From Gordonia sediminis (GTDB taxonomy: Bacteria; Actinomycetota; Actinomycetes; Mycobacteriales; Mycobacteriaceae), in assembly GCA_004193205.1 (NCBI GenBank), contig RZUM01000003.1, forward strand, positions 310,001-374,000: a stretch of DNA of 64,000 nucleotides, in the 5' to 3' direction. Positions 1 through 8,313 of this stretch are shown one piece after another. The notes beneath the pieces are model-generated. The model made no database searches, was not told the origin of the DNA, and saw only the letters and a program-made list of their open reading frames with translations. The position numbers and the translations under genes are program-made. Each line of letters opens with the position of its first letter. Within the stretch, counting starts at the first letter, position 1.

Positions 1-119
1 TACGAGAAACGCACGCCTGATCCCGGCATGTCCCCGGTGTCGGGGATAAGCCCAGGTAGCAGCCGATCACACATATCGCATCGCAGGTTGGACATCGTCA
101 TCGATCGGGTCCGTTCATG

Positions 120-206
120 CTTGACGAGAGCCATACTATATGAGAATCTTTGCATACAGATGGGACCTGGTTCACATTCGTATCACTTTTTGGATGGGGG
201 TCACAC
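120..206 (+). promoter_or_regulatory. Putative promoter/operator and RBS of the sHdr array
   Basis: A TTGACG box lies at 121-126. An AT-rich stretch that could hold the -10 follows at about 134-149. It contains the inverted repeat CATA-CTA-TATG at 132-142, a size and place that would suit an ArsR-type repressor such as the one encoded at 17180. GGGGG at 196-200 sits six bases ahead of the GTG of tusA. This is read by eye only and the -10 box is not clear. Confidence 0.4.
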
Positions 207-431
207 GTGACAGAAGTCCTCGATTGCATCGGGTTGAACTGCCCGTTGCCGGTCGTCAAGACAGCCCAGGCGATCAAGAAGTTGCCGCCGGGATCGATGC
301 TGGAGTTACTCGCGACAGATCCCGGCGTCGAACCCGACATGAACGCCTGGTCGAGGCGGACCGGTAACGAACTGGTCGGCATCACCAAGGATGGCGACGT
401 CTTCCATGTTCTGATCCGTAAGGCGGGCTGA
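207..431 (+). CDS. tusA: TusA-family sulfur carrier protein
   Basis: A 74-residue TusA/SirA-like protein, the usual length for the family. The N-terminus reads VTEVLDCIGLNCPLPVVK and carries the family CPxP motif (CPLP), whose cysteine holds sulfane sulfur as a persulfide. The GTG at 207 was chosen because GGGGG lies six bases upstream and the conserved strand starts there; an upstream in-frame start at 150 would add nonconserved sequence. It is the first gene of the sHdr array, four bases before dsrE3. In sulfur oxidisers TusA passes sulfur between DsrE-type proteins and the oxidising complex in the cytoplasm. The family assignment is firm; the role in oxidation is inferred from the neighbours. 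Confidence 0.9.
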   Translation: MTEVLDCIGLNCPLPVVKTAQAIKKLPPGSMLELLATDPGVEPDMNAWSRRTGNELVGITKDGDVFHVLIRKAG

Positions 432-435
432 GCCG

Positions 436-819
436 ATGTGGACCGGTGAGGGCGAGTCGAAGGTTCTCTACGTTCAGACACACGGGGTCAACGATCCCGG
501 TCGCTGCGCCACGCCGTTCTTCCTGGCCGCATCGGCGGCGGCGATGGACGCCGAGGTGATGATCTACTTCACCATGTACGGACCGACCTTGCTCCAGCGC
601 GATGTCATCGACAAGATCGGACCCAAAGGAGACCGCGGCCAACCACTTTCGTATTTCATCGACCAGGCCACCGGACTCGATGTACGGCTCCTGGTGTGCC
701 AGCCCTCCCTGGACCTCAACGACCTCACACTCGACGACCTGATAGACGATGTCACGATGATCGGCGGAGCCGCGTTCAACGACCTCGCGATCACCGCCGA
801 CGCGGTGGTGAGTTTCTGA
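436..819 (+). CDS. DsrE3-like cytoplasmic sulfurtransferase
   Basis: A 127-residue DsrE/F-like protein. It shows the family pattern: an early strand (KVLYVQTHG), then a small-residue helix (FFLAASAAAMDAEVMIYF) and a late cysteine in LLVCQPSL, near residue 96, where DsrE proteins carry the sulfur-binding cysteine. A second cysteine lies in GRCATP. It sits between tusA and shdrC1 and shares its last base with the next ATG (TGATG). In Hyphomicrobium-type clusters DsrE3 and TusA exchange sulfur; the same role is inferred here. The DsrE3 subtype rests on context and length, not on a tree. Confidence 0.8.
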   Translation: MWTGEGESKVLYVQTHGVNDPGRCATPFFLAASAAAMDAEVMIYFTMYGPTLLQRDVIDKIGPKGDRGQPLSYFIDQATGLDVRLLVCQPSLDLNDLTLDDLIDDVTMIGGAAFNDLAITADAVVSF

Positions 820-1544
820 TGACCGTGACACAGCCGATGCCGTCGGTGTACTTCAAGAGCCCCGATGTGGCCGGTTACCCCGATGTGCCGTTCGAGGAGA
901 AGCAGCGACTCTTCGACGAGGTCAAGACCGACATCCGCTACAAGGACTACCTGTACGGCTGCTATGAGTGCGGAATCTGTGTCGCGGCCTGCCCCTCGGC
1001 ACGGTTCTACGACTTCAGCCCGCGCCGCATCGCCCAGGCCTCGGCCCGTGAGGACGTCGAACTCGTCTATCAGCAGATGCAGGAAGACATCTGGGAGTGC
1101 TCCCAGTGTTTCTCCTGTCTGCGCTGCCCACGCGGCAACAACCCCGGCGGGATCATCACCATCATGCGGGAGGTCGCCGTGAACAACGGACTGGCCTCGG
1201 CCAAGGAAGCCCTGGCCGGATACTCGCGGATCATCTACAAGATCATGTCCACCGGGACCCAGGTCTCGCCGGACATGTTGCAGCGCGACGCATTTCCGGA
1301 CTGGGGACCCGAGACCGGTGACGTGTCGGAGAATCTGGATCTCTGGCGCCGGGCACTCCCGTCGGAGACCCTGCACACGACGTCCACCGGCTGGGAGGTC
1401 TCGCAGCGGACGCTGGTCGAGCTGTACCTGATCTGGCTGACGACCGGAGCCCTCGACATGATCGCCGAGATCGACCGGTCACTGCATTCCATACTCTCCG
1501 AGCTCATGGAGGAACTCCTCGAGGACGAAGGGATCGAGGTATGA
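819..1544 (+). CDS. shdrC1: sHdrC1, iron-sulfur electron-transfer subunit of the sulfur-oxidising Hdr-like complex
   Basis: A 241-residue HdrC-like protein. Two ferredoxin-type [4Fe-4S] motifs are visible: CYECGICVAACP near residue 47 and CSQCFSCLRCP near residue 93, the latter ending CP-RGNNPGG. The C-terminal half is helical with no cysteines and ends in an acidic tail. The ATG at 819 overlaps the dsrE3 stop, and the end overlaps the shdrB1 start, so translation is probably coupled. In sHdr systems C1 joins the flavin subunit A to the B1 subunit. The motif order and its place beside B1 and A support the name over a generic ferredoxin. Confidence 0.88.
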   Translation: MTVTQPMPSVYFKSPDVAGYPDVPFEEKQRLFDEVKTDIRYKDYLYGCYECGICVAACPSARFYDFSPRRIAQASAREDVELVYQQMQEDIWECSQCFSCLRCPRGNNPGGIITIMREVAVNNGLASAKEALAGYSRIIYKIMSTGTQVSPDMLQRDAFPDWGPETGDVSENLDLWRRALPSETLHTTSTGWEVSQRTLVELYLIWLTTGALDMIAEIDRSLHSILSELMEELLEDEGIEV

Positions 1545-2728
1545 CAACCATCCCGATCGAGGCCATCAGGTCGAAGAAGGCGGCCGGCTTCACGCGCACT
1601 GAAGGACGCTATCCCGACTTCCGCGAAGAACTCGAGAAACTCGAGCAGGCCGGCGAGATCGTCGTTCAGCGCGCCACCGGGGACGCCGTGGAGGTGCCCA
1701 CCAAATTCGGCCGTCCCAAGGCGATTCAGAAAGGCCATCTCTGGCACCACAAGTCGTGCGGACAGTGCGGGCACATCCCCGGCTACTCGACGTCGATCTT
1801 CTGGGTGATGCGCAAGCTCGGATACGACTACCACGACCCCAAAGACCAGACCTCCTGCACGGCCTGGAACTACTACGCCAGCGCCACGTCGAACGCCGCG
1901 GCGCAGGCAGCGGTCGCGGTGCGGAACTTCGCCGCCGCCTATGAGACCGGTTACTACCCGCTGATCCACTGCGGCACCTCCTACGGCCACTACAAGGAGG
2001 TGCGCCACGAGTTGCTGGCCCACCCCGAGCTCCGCGCGGACGTCCGCAAGGTCATGGACAAACTCGGCAAGCCCCTGGTGTTGCCCGAAGAGATCGTGCA
2101 CTACTCGGAGTGGTTCTACGCCATGCGCGACGAGATCGCCGCACACCAGGTCCGGGACCTGTCGAACATCGCGGTGACCGTGCACCCGGCCTGCCACTAC
2201 TACAAACTCGTCGAAGGCGACGCGATCTACGACCCGGACATCTACGGAGGGCAGCGCACTGCAGTGGTGACCGGGCTGGCCCAGGCGGTCGGGGCCGAGG
2301 TGCGCGAATACTCGACCTGGTTCGACTGCTGCGGTTTCGGATTCCGCCACATCCTGGTGCAACGTGACTTCACCCGGTCGTTCTCCACGCTGCGCAAGAT
2401 CGAACGGATGAAGGAGGAGGCCGACCCCGATGTGGTGCTGACCCACGACACCGGATGCGTGACGACGCTGGACAAGAGCCAGTTCGCCGCGCAGGCGCAC
2501 GACCGCAATGTCGGCGTCGCGGTGCTCTCGGATGCGCAGTTCGCGGCCCTGGCCATGGGCGCGCATCCGTACAAGGTGTGCCAACTGCATTGGCATTCGG
2601 CCGATTACAAACCGTTGCTCCGCAAGATGGGCATCGATCCCGACGAGGCGTGGGCGGAGTTCCAGGAGGGAATCGCCAAACTCGAACGGGGCGAGAAGAA
2701 GTATCTCGACTGGGACGACATGGACTAG
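1541..2728 (+). CDS. shdrB1: sHdrB1, CCG-domain subunit of the sulfur-oxidising Hdr-like complex
   Basis: A 395-residue HdrB-like protein, longer at the N-terminus than methanogen HdrB. Cysteine groups are seen at KSCGQCG (near residue 72), DQTSCTAWNYY, LIHCGTSYGH, VHPACHYYK, FDCCGFGFRH (CCG-type) and THDTGCVTTLD. These fit the two cysteine-rich domains that bind noncubane [4Fe-4S] clusters in HdrB, the proposed site of sulfur-bond chemistry. The ATG at 1541 overlaps shdrC1 by four bases. An 82-base gap with no clear signal follows before shdrA, the largest gap in the first 15 genes. Confidence 0.88.
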   Translation: MTTIPIEAIRSKKAAGFTRTEGRYPDFREELEKLEQAGEIVVQRATGDAVEVPTKFGRPKAIQKGHLWHHKSCGQCGHIPGYSTSIFWVMRKLGYDYHDPKDQTSCTAWNYYASATSNAAAQAAVAVRNFAAAYETGYYPLIHCGTSYGHYKEVRHELLAHPELRADVRKVMDKLGKPLVLPEEIVHYSEWFYAMRDEIAAHQVRDLSNIAVTVHPACHYYKLVEGDAIYDPDIYGGQRTAVVTGLAQAVGAEVREYSTWFDCCGFGFRHILVQRDFTRSFSTLRKIERMKEEADPDVVLTHDTGCVTTLDKSQFAAQAHDRNVGVAVLSDAQFAALAMGAHPYKVCQLHWHSADYKPLLRKMGIDPDEAWAEFQEGIAKLERGEKKYLDWDDMD

Positions 2729-2810
2729 GAAAGTCCGTACCCGACAATCACATTGAAGACAATTCTTGCCGGAGGGCTCTCCGGTGGGATGAGTGCACCC
2801 TGAGGAAGCC

Positions 2811-3878
2811 ATGGCATTCGACACCGTTGTCGTCATAGGTGCAGGCCCGGGTGGCCTGCGTGCGGCGCAGGGCATCGCCGAGGTCGGCACACCCGTCGTG
2901 CTGCTCGAGCGGACCGACGTCCTGGGCGGGACACCGATTCAGGAGAACTACGCGGGGATCACCCCGCATGGCGAGGAGGCCGAACCGCTGCTGCGGCGGA
3001 TGGCCGACCTGGTCACCGGCAACCCGGCGGTCGACGTGCGCATGCAGACCACGGCCACCGCGCTCTCCGGTGACCCGGGCGCCTTCCGGCTCGGGGTGAC
3101 CGGGCCGGACGGTCCGGCGATCATCGAGTGCGGTGCGATCGTGGTGGCCACCGGATTCTCGCACTTCGATCCCGGCCGAGAGACACAGCTATATGGCTAC
3201 TACGAGTTCGACGACGTGGTCACGCTGCCCGATCTCGAGTCGATGCTGAAGTCGCACAGCGTGGTTCGACCGTCGAATGGTGAACCACCGAAGAAGTTGT
3301 GCTTCGTACAGTGTGTCGGCAGCCGCGATCGACAGATCGGCAACGAGTACTGCTCGAAGGTCTGCTGCGGGGTGGCCTCCAAGGAGGCGATCGAGGTTCG
3401 CCAACTGCTACCCGACTGCAAGGTCTACATCTTCTACATCGACATGCGCATGTACGGGTACTGGGAGAACGAGATCTACTGGGCGGCACAGGAGAAGCAT
3501 CACGTCCAGTACGTCAAGGGCATCATCACCGAGGTGCTGGCCAAGGGTGATCAGCTGATCGTGCGTGGCGAGGACACCACGATGGGCCGGCCGATGGAAC
3601 TGCTGATGGACATGGTGGTGCTGTCGGTGGGGATGGAGCCCTCGGCCGGTACCCGAGAAGTCAGCCGCACCCTGGGGATCCGTCCCAACCGATTCGGTTT
3701 CGTCGACGCGGTCGGCGGCCCGCTCGACCCGGTCGCCACCAGCCGCGAGGGCATCTACGCCTGCGGCGCCGCTCTGGGTCCGGCCGACCTCGAGGACACG
3801 GTGTCGTCGGCGGCGAACGCCGCGATGCGTGCCGTGGCGTTCATCCGCGGTCATGTCACGGCGGCGGCAGGGAGCTGA
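2811..3878 (+). CDS. shdrA: sHdrA, FAD-binding subunit of the sulfur-oxidising Hdr-like complex
   Basis: A 355-residue flavoprotein. The dinucleotide fold is at the N-terminus (VVVIGAGPGGLRAAQ, residues 5-20), a second glycine motif is at VVATGF, and a C-terminal FAD motif reads GIYACGAALGP. A cysteine-bearing insertion lies mid-protein (CFVQCVGSRD ... YCSKVCCGVASKEA), typical of sHdrA/HdrA proteins. It is much shorter than methanogen HdrA and lacks the extra ferredoxin domains, as sHdrA does. The ATG at 2811 has GAGGAAG six bases upstream, which favours it over the GTG at 2793. By family, it links electron flow between the B/C subunits. Confidence 0.9.
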   Translation: MAFDTVVVIGAGPGGLRAAQGIAEVGTPVVLLERTDVLGGTPIQENYAGITPHGEEAEPLLRRMADLVTGNPAVDVRMQTTATALSGDPGAFRLGVTGPDGPAIIECGAIVVATGFSHFDPGRETQLYGYYEFDDVVTLPDLESMLKSHSVVRPSNGEPPKKLCFVQCVGSRDRQIGNEYCSKVCCGVASKEAIEVRQLLPDCKVYIFYIDMRMYGYWENEIYWAAQEKHHVQYVKGIITEVLAKGDQLIVRGEDTTMGRPMELLMDMVVLSVGMEPSAGTREVSRTLGIRPNRFGFVDAVGGPLDPVATSREGIYACGAALGPADLEDTVSSAANAAMRAVAFIRGHVTAAAGS

Positions 3879-3885
3879 ACCGCCG

Positions 3886-4635
3886 ATGATGCAGGACCAG
3901 GTTGTCGACACCCCCGCCGCGACGGAGTTCTTCGAGCGCGTACTGCAACTCTGCAGCACCGACGAGTTGGCGACCATCGGTGCGGACCTGCAGCGCAAGT
4001 CCGCAGCCATGCGGTCGCTGGCCGGTGACGACCCGGCCACCGTCATGGATGTCGACAGCCTGCGCGAGTTGCTCGGCTGGGTCTTCTGCGCACGTCGCAA
4101 GACCAACCAGATCTTCGCCCTGGTCGATCCCGCCGAACTCGCCACCGGTATCGCCGATCTCCTGCACGGGACCGGGGGAATCGTCACGCGCTACGACCGT
4201 TTCACCGCACTGCTCGAGCCAGTACCCGAGATCGTCGAGGATCTGCCCGGCGAACTGCTGCATTTCCTCGATCCGGCGCGGTACTGGCTGTGGACCCGGT
4301 GGATGTGGGATCCCACCGCCGAAACCGGTGCACTCGCCCTGGTGACCACCGACGACACCGACCTCGGTACGTGGGGATCGAGTCGCGGCGAGGTCTACCT
4401 GAACGTCGGCCGGGCCGTGGCCTTCGTGGAGGAGACCGGCAAGGCGGCCGGTTTCACCGACCTGGGCAGCGGACTGTTCGGCACCGATGTCTTTCTCGCC
4501 GCCGTGTACGGGATCTACCTCAACACCGTGCTGTCGATGCGGACGACACGAGAACTGACCCAGATGCTGCCGGCGCTGCCCGAGCTGACCCGGCGGCTGC
4601 TCGGCGTGCACTACGCCCCGCACAGGAAGGCCTGA
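3886..4635 (+). CDS. shdrH: sHdrH-like (Hyp) protein of the sHdr cluster
   Basis: A 249-residue protein with no metal motif or membrane segment that I can see. It is largely helical, with the conserved-looking stretches RRKTNQIFALVDPAEL and WLWTRWMWDP. Position between shdrA and the second B/C-type subunit is where sHdr clusters carry the hypothetical protein now called sHdrH. The name therefore rests on gene order rather than a motif. The starts at 3886 and 3889 are both ATG, about 12 bases after a GGCAGGGAG stretch. It ends two bases before shdrB3. Confidence 0.7.
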   Translation: MMQDQVVDTPAATEFFERVLQLCSTDELATIGADLQRKSAAMRSLAGDDPATVMDVDSLRELLGWVFCARRKTNQIFALVDPAELATGIADLLHGTGGIVTRYDRFTALLEPVPEIVEDLPGELLHFLDPARYWLWTRWMWDPTAETGALALVTTDDTDLGTWGSSRGEVYLNVGRAVAFVEETGKAAGFTDLGSGLFGTDVFLAAVYGIYLNTVLSMRTTRELTQMLPALPELTRRLLGVHYAPHRKA

Positions 4636-4637
4636 CC

Positions 4638-5939
4638 ATGCCGATCGGAGGACGCAAGGTTCCACCGAACGTCGTCGAATTCGACGTCGCCACGGTGGCT
4701 TCGACGATCAGCGGTCGCGAGGTCGAACTCACCTCGATGTGGAACCGCATGTTCGAACCGCGGGTGATCACCGACACCGGTCCGGACGGCTTCGCCGAGC
4801 TCAACGCCCTGACCGGAGCCGAATCACTGGAACGCTGTTACGGCTGCGGCAAATGCGTGCCGGTGTGCCCGGTCGACGTGGTCGGCGAGTACGGGCCGCG
4901 AAAGCTGCACCGCAAGGTCCAGATCGGCGAGAACCTCCTGGCCAGCGACGAGTTGTGGATGTGCACCACCTGTGCCAACTGCCTTCGGGTCTGCCCGAAG
5001 GAGGTCAACATGGTCGAGATCATGCCGGCCGCGCGGGAAGAGGCGATCAGCCGCGGTGACGTCCCGAACGAACTCACACAGGTCTTCGAGGCGACCTTCC
5101 GGCAGGGCAACGCGATGGGAGCCAACCCGCGCCGGCGCGCGGCGTGGACCAAGAAGGCCGGGGTCCCGGTGCGGGAGTTGCCCAAGGACCCCGCGCCCGT
5201 GGACGTCCTCTTCTATGTCGAGGACTACTGGAGCTACCATCCACGCGGACAGGAAGCAGCCCAGGCGTTCGCGCGCATCATGCACGCGCTCGGAGTCGAC
5301 TTCGCGATCCTGGGCGCCGAGGAGAAGACGCTCGGCGACTCCCAGCGCCTCGCCGGTGAGCGCGGACTCTTCGAATCGCTCATGGAGGACGTCACCGCCA
5401 CCCTGGCCAAATACGAGTTCAACCGGATCGTGACGCCCGACCCGCACGGATTCAACGCACTGGTGAAGGAATACCCCAAACACGGTCACACCTACGACGT
5501 CGCCCACTACACACAGTTCCTCGCCCCGCTCGTGGATCGGCTGGAACTCACCACGCCGATCGAGGCCAGGGTGACCTTCCACGATCCCTGCTACCTGGGC
5601 CGACACAACGGCGAATACGACGCGCCGCGCACCCTGCTGCGTGCCATCCCCGGGATCGACCTGGTGGAGATGGGCCGCTGCCGCGAGAACGCGTACTGCT
5701 GCGGTGGTGGCGGCGGAGGCATGTGGCTCGACGGCTTCATGAGCGACAAGGTCTCCGAACGCCTCTCCGAACGCCGCGTACGTGAGGCCGCCGAGTCCGG
5801 TGCCGACATCCTGGCGGTCTGTTGCCCCTACGAGGTGTCGCGCTTCTCCGATGCCGCCAAGTCCACCGGCAACGAGCACTTGCAGGTCCTCGACATCGCC
5901 GAACTGCTCGACACCGCCATGGGATCCCCGAAGGCGTGA
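4638..5939 (+). CDS. shdrB3: sHdrB3, fused HdrC/HdrB-like (HdrD-like) subunit
   Basis: A 433-residue HdrD-like fusion. The N-terminal third has two [4Fe-4S] motifs (CYGCGKCVPVCPVD near residue 67 and CTTCANCLRVCPKE near residue 110). The C-terminal half holds two CCG-type groups: DPCYLGRH with YCCGGGGGGMW, and the late VCCPYE. Type II sHdr sets have this single fused B3 protein in place of separate C2 and B2, and carry etfAB and emo as here. Its C-terminal half resembles that of the membrane protein at 12287. The last base is shared with the next ATG (TGATG). Confidence 0.85.
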   Translation: MPIGGRKVPPNVVEFDVATVASTISGREVELTSMWNRMFEPRVITDTGPDGFAELNALTGAESLERCYGCGKCVPVCPVDVVGEYGPRKLHRKVQIGENLLASDELWMCTTCANCLRVCPKEVNMVEIMPAAREEAISRGDVPNELTQVFEATFRQGNAMGANPRRRAAWTKKAGVPVRELPKDPAPVDVLFYVEDYWSYHPRGQEAAQAFARIMHALGVDFAILGAEEKTLGDSQRLAGERGLFESLMEDVTATLAKYEFNRIVTPDPHGFNALVKEYPKHGHTYDVAHYTQFLAPLVDRLELTTPIEARVTFHDPCYLGRHNGEYDAPRTLLRAIPGIDLVEMGRCRENAYCCGGGGGGMWLDGFMSDKVSERLSERRVREAAESGADILAVCCPYEVSRFSDAAKSTGNEHLQVLDIAELLDTAMGSPKA

Positions 5940-6901
5940 TGCGGATGCGGGTGATCGACTTCGGCACGGTGGAAACGCTACGCAGCCAGACGGTTTGGCA
6001 TGCCGTGTGTCGATCCATGGGCGCCGGCGACGCGCCCGTGCTGTCGTTCGTACGGCCGGATCGGCCCTATGTGTGCATCGGCTATCACCGCGACATCGCC
6101 GAGGTCGACACCGACTACTGTCGCGCCGGCGGCCTCCCCATCTACCGGCGGATGGTGGGCGGCGGCCCGGTTTACCTCGACGCAAACCAACTCTTCTTCC
6201 AGATCACCGTGCCCATCGGGCACCTCCCCGCCCGCCGGGCCACCGCACTGGCCACATTGCTGCGGCCCGCGATGCGGGCGCTGCGCCGACTCGGTGTCGA
6301 GGCGGACCTCGACCGCTTCGGCGAAATCAGTGTCGGCCCGGCCAAGGTGTGTGGGCACGGTGCAGGGCAACTGGGTGAGGCCGCGACCGTCGTGGGCAAC
6401 CTCATCATCGACTTCGACCACGCACGGGCTACCCGGGTGCTGCGACTCGATCCCGACGTCCGAGACGTCGTGGCGCAGTTGATGCGTCGCTACATCGCGT
6501 CGACCGCCGTCGACCCCGCCGACTGGCAGGCCGCGATGGTGGCCGAGTACGCCGACCACTTCGGCGCCGACCCGCACGAGGACGGGCTCACCGACGCCGA
6601 GACCCGGGAAGTCGGCCGGATGGACCGCCGCCTGCTCGACGAGGAGTACCTCACCGGGACGCCCGGTCCCGTCCGGCCCGTGCGCACCGTCAAGGTGCGC
6701 GCCGGGGTATGGGTGCACGTCTGGCGGGACGAGGCGGACCGGGTCGTGCTCGGGGTCGCCGGCGGAAGGATCGAAATCGCCACCGGCCGCGAACATCTGG
6801 TCGGAATGGGAATTGACGCGGCGCGACGGGAACTGGAGCGCGAGCGGGAGGCCGCACCGCTCGTCTCGGCCATACGTGCGGCACACGCGGAGGTAGCATG
6901 A
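5939..6901 (+). CDS. Divergent lipoate-protein ligase-like protein (BirA/LplA fold)
   Basis: A 320-residue LplA-like protein. The substrate-loop motif appears as RRMVGGGPVYLD (near residue 75) and the catalytic lysine motif as AKVCGHGAGQ (near residue 140). Both are looser than in the second ligase at 8314. It ends in a short strand-rich tail (VKVRAGVWVHVWRDEADR) that may be an accessory domain. The ATG at 5939 overlaps the shdrB3 stop, and the end overlaps lbpA. Two ligase genes in one cluster is notable: one may load preformed lipoate or octanoate and the other may act as a transferase between LbpA proteins. That split is inference. Confidence 0.75.
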   Translation: MRMRVIDFGTVETLRSQTVWHAVCRSMGAGDAPVLSFVRPDRPYVCIGYHRDIAEVDTDYCRAGGLPIYRRMVGGGPVYLDANQLFFQITVPIGHLPARRATALATLLRPAMRALRRLGVEADLDRFGEISVGPAKVCGHGAGQLGEAATVVGNLIIDFDHARATRVLRLDPDVRDVVAQLMRRYIASTAVDPADWQAAMVAEYADHFGADPHEDGLTDAETREVGRMDRRLLDEEYLTGTPGPVRPVRTVKVRAGVWVHVWRDEADRVVLGVAGGRIEIATGREHLVGMGIDAARRELEREREAAPLVSAIRAAHAEVA

Positions 6902-7344
6902 CCACCCAACTCGAACTCGGCGGCTACGAGCTCCGGCTGGACCGCCGCTATGACCCCGATACCCACCTGTGGGTACGGGAGGTCGGCGACGGGCGGGTGC
7001 GGGTCGGATTCGACGCGCTCACCGCCGACACCTACGGTGCGCTGGCGCAGCTGATGATGTCGCCGGTGGGCAGCGAAGTCGGCCGCGGCGACGAGTTCGG
7101 CAGCCTGGAGGCCGCGAAATTCGTCGGCCCGCTCACCGCGCCGGTCTCCGGTGTCATCGCCGCGGTCAACGCGGAGGTACTGGCCGACCCCGAAACCGTG
7201 CTGCGTGACCCCTACGGGCGTGGCTGGCTGGCGGAATTCACCATCGCCGATAGTGTCGGAGATCTCCTCGAAGGCGAAGCGGCCCGAGCGTGGTTCGCCG
7301 ACGAGGTCGCCGCCTACCGGGACAAGGGCCTGGTGGCGGAATGA
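6898..7344 (+). CDS. lbpA: LbpA, lipoate-binding GcvH-like protein (copy 1)
   Basis: A 148-residue lipoyl-domain protein of the GcvH fold. The lipoylation site reads EAAKFVGPLTAPVSG, with the lysine near residue 66, and the C-terminus keeps the family RDPYGRGWL stretch. LbpA proteins serve sulfur oxidation rather than glycine cleavage: the lipoate carries the sulfur substrate for sHdr. No gcvT or gcvP is nearby, and the gene lies between a ligase and lipS1, with four-base overlaps at both ends. It is the most divergent of the three lbpA copies here. Confidence 0.88.
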   Translation: MTTQLELGGYELRLDRRYDPDTHLWVREVGDGRVRVGFDALTADTYGALAQLMMSPVGSEVGRGDEFGSLEAAKFVGPLTAPVSGVIAAVNAEVLADPETVLRDPYGRGWLAEFTIADSVGDLLEGEAARAWFADEVAAYRDKGLVAE

Positions 7345-8312
7345 GTTCTGAAGGTTTCGCGATCCGCACCCGCCACTTCGGCGACGTCATGGATTTCTAT
7401 GCGCCAGGTCTCAAGGAGTGGAGCACCCCGGAATGGAAGCCGGTGAACCCGAAGCGGTTTCTGCCGGTGTCGGTCACCGGCTCGGCCTGTGCGCTGTCGT
7501 GTGACCACTGCCAGACCAAGGTGCTACACGGTATGGCCGGCATCCCCGCCGGTGAGAGTCTGTTCGACGTCGCCGCGCGTATGAAGGCCGGCGGCAGTGA
7601 GGGAATCCTCGTCTCGGGCGGTTCGACCCGGACCGGGGGAGTACCCCTCACACCCCACCTCACCGACGTGCCACGCATCCGCGAGGAATTGGGCATGAAG
7701 GTGATCGTGCATTCCGGGGTCGTTTCACCAAAGCTCGCCGAGCGACTCGCCGCAGCCGGTGTGGACGGCGTGATGCTCGACATCATCGGCTCCGACGACA
7801 CCATCCGCGACGTCTATCACCTCGAGCTGACCACCGCGGATTTCGCGCGGTCGCTGGCGGTGCTCGCCGACAACGGTCTGCGCATCATCCCGCACATCGT
7901 GCTCGGTCTGCACTACGGCACCTTCCGCGGCGAGTACCGCGCATTGGAGATGGTGACCGAATACCCGGTCAGCACACTGATTCTCGTCGTCCTGGTCCCG
8001 CTGGTCGGCACCCCGATGGCGCATCTGCCCCCGCCGGCCACCGATGACGTCACCGCGTTCTTCGCCACCGCACGAGAAGCCGCACCCGCGATCCCGGTGA
8101 ACCTGGGTTGTGCCCGGCCGATGGGGTCGGTCAAGGTCGACCTCGACCAGGCGGCCGTCGATCTCGGACTCAACGGGATCGCCTATCCGGCCGACGGGGT
8201 GATCGGTTACGCCGAGTCGCGGGGCATCACCACCAATCGCTATGAGTACTGCTGCTCGCTCACCTGGGCCGGGGACGCCGAGAACGCCTACGCCGAAGTG
8301 CGGGTGAGCTGA
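7341..8312 (+). CDS. lipS1: LipS1, radical SAM lipoate synthase subunit
   Basis: A 323-residue radical SAM protein. The cluster motif CALSCDHC (CxxxCxxC) lies near residue 54, followed by a glycine-rich SAM stretch (GILVSGGSTRTGG). The C-terminus carries further cysteines in RYEYCCSLTW. LipS1 and LipS2 together replace LipA, each adding one sulfur to the octanoyl chain. The partner is at 9432, with a ligase between them, a known arrangement in sHdr lbpA clusters. The ATG at 7341 overlaps the lbpA stop (ATGA). No lipT-like flavoprotein is seen in the window. Confidence 0.85.
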   Translation: MSSEGFAIRTRHFGDVMDFYAPGLKEWSTPEWKPVNPKRFLPVSVTGSACALSCDHCQTKVLHGMAGIPAGESLFDVAARMKAGGSEGILVSGGSTRTGGVPLTPHLTDVPRIREELGMKVIVHSGVVSPKLAERLAAAGVDGVMLDIIGSDDTIRDVYHLELTTADFARSLAVLADNGLRIIPHIVLGLHYGTFRGEYRALEMVTEYPVSTLILVVLVPLVGTPMAHLPPPATDDVTAFFATAREAAPAIPVNLGCARPMGSVKVDLDQAAVDLGLNGIAYPADGVIGYAESRGITTNRYEYCCSLTWAGDAENAYAEVRVS

Positions 8313-8313
8313 C

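Noticed and set aside
1235-2890. Long minus-strand open frame (551 codons) opposite shdrB1
   Set aside because: It is the shadow of shdrB1 and shdrC1 in high-GC DNA, with no start signal or family sequence. The plus-strand genes have all family motifs.
819-5939. Methanogen-like HdrABC or reverse dissimilatory sulfite reductase system
   Set aside because: HdrA is short with no extra ferredoxin domains, no dsrAB genes are present, and lbpA and lipS1/S2 are the marks of sHdr.
6898-7344. GcvH of the glycine-cleavage system
   Set aside because: No gcvT or gcvP nearby, and all lbpA copies sit in an sHdr and lipS gene set.
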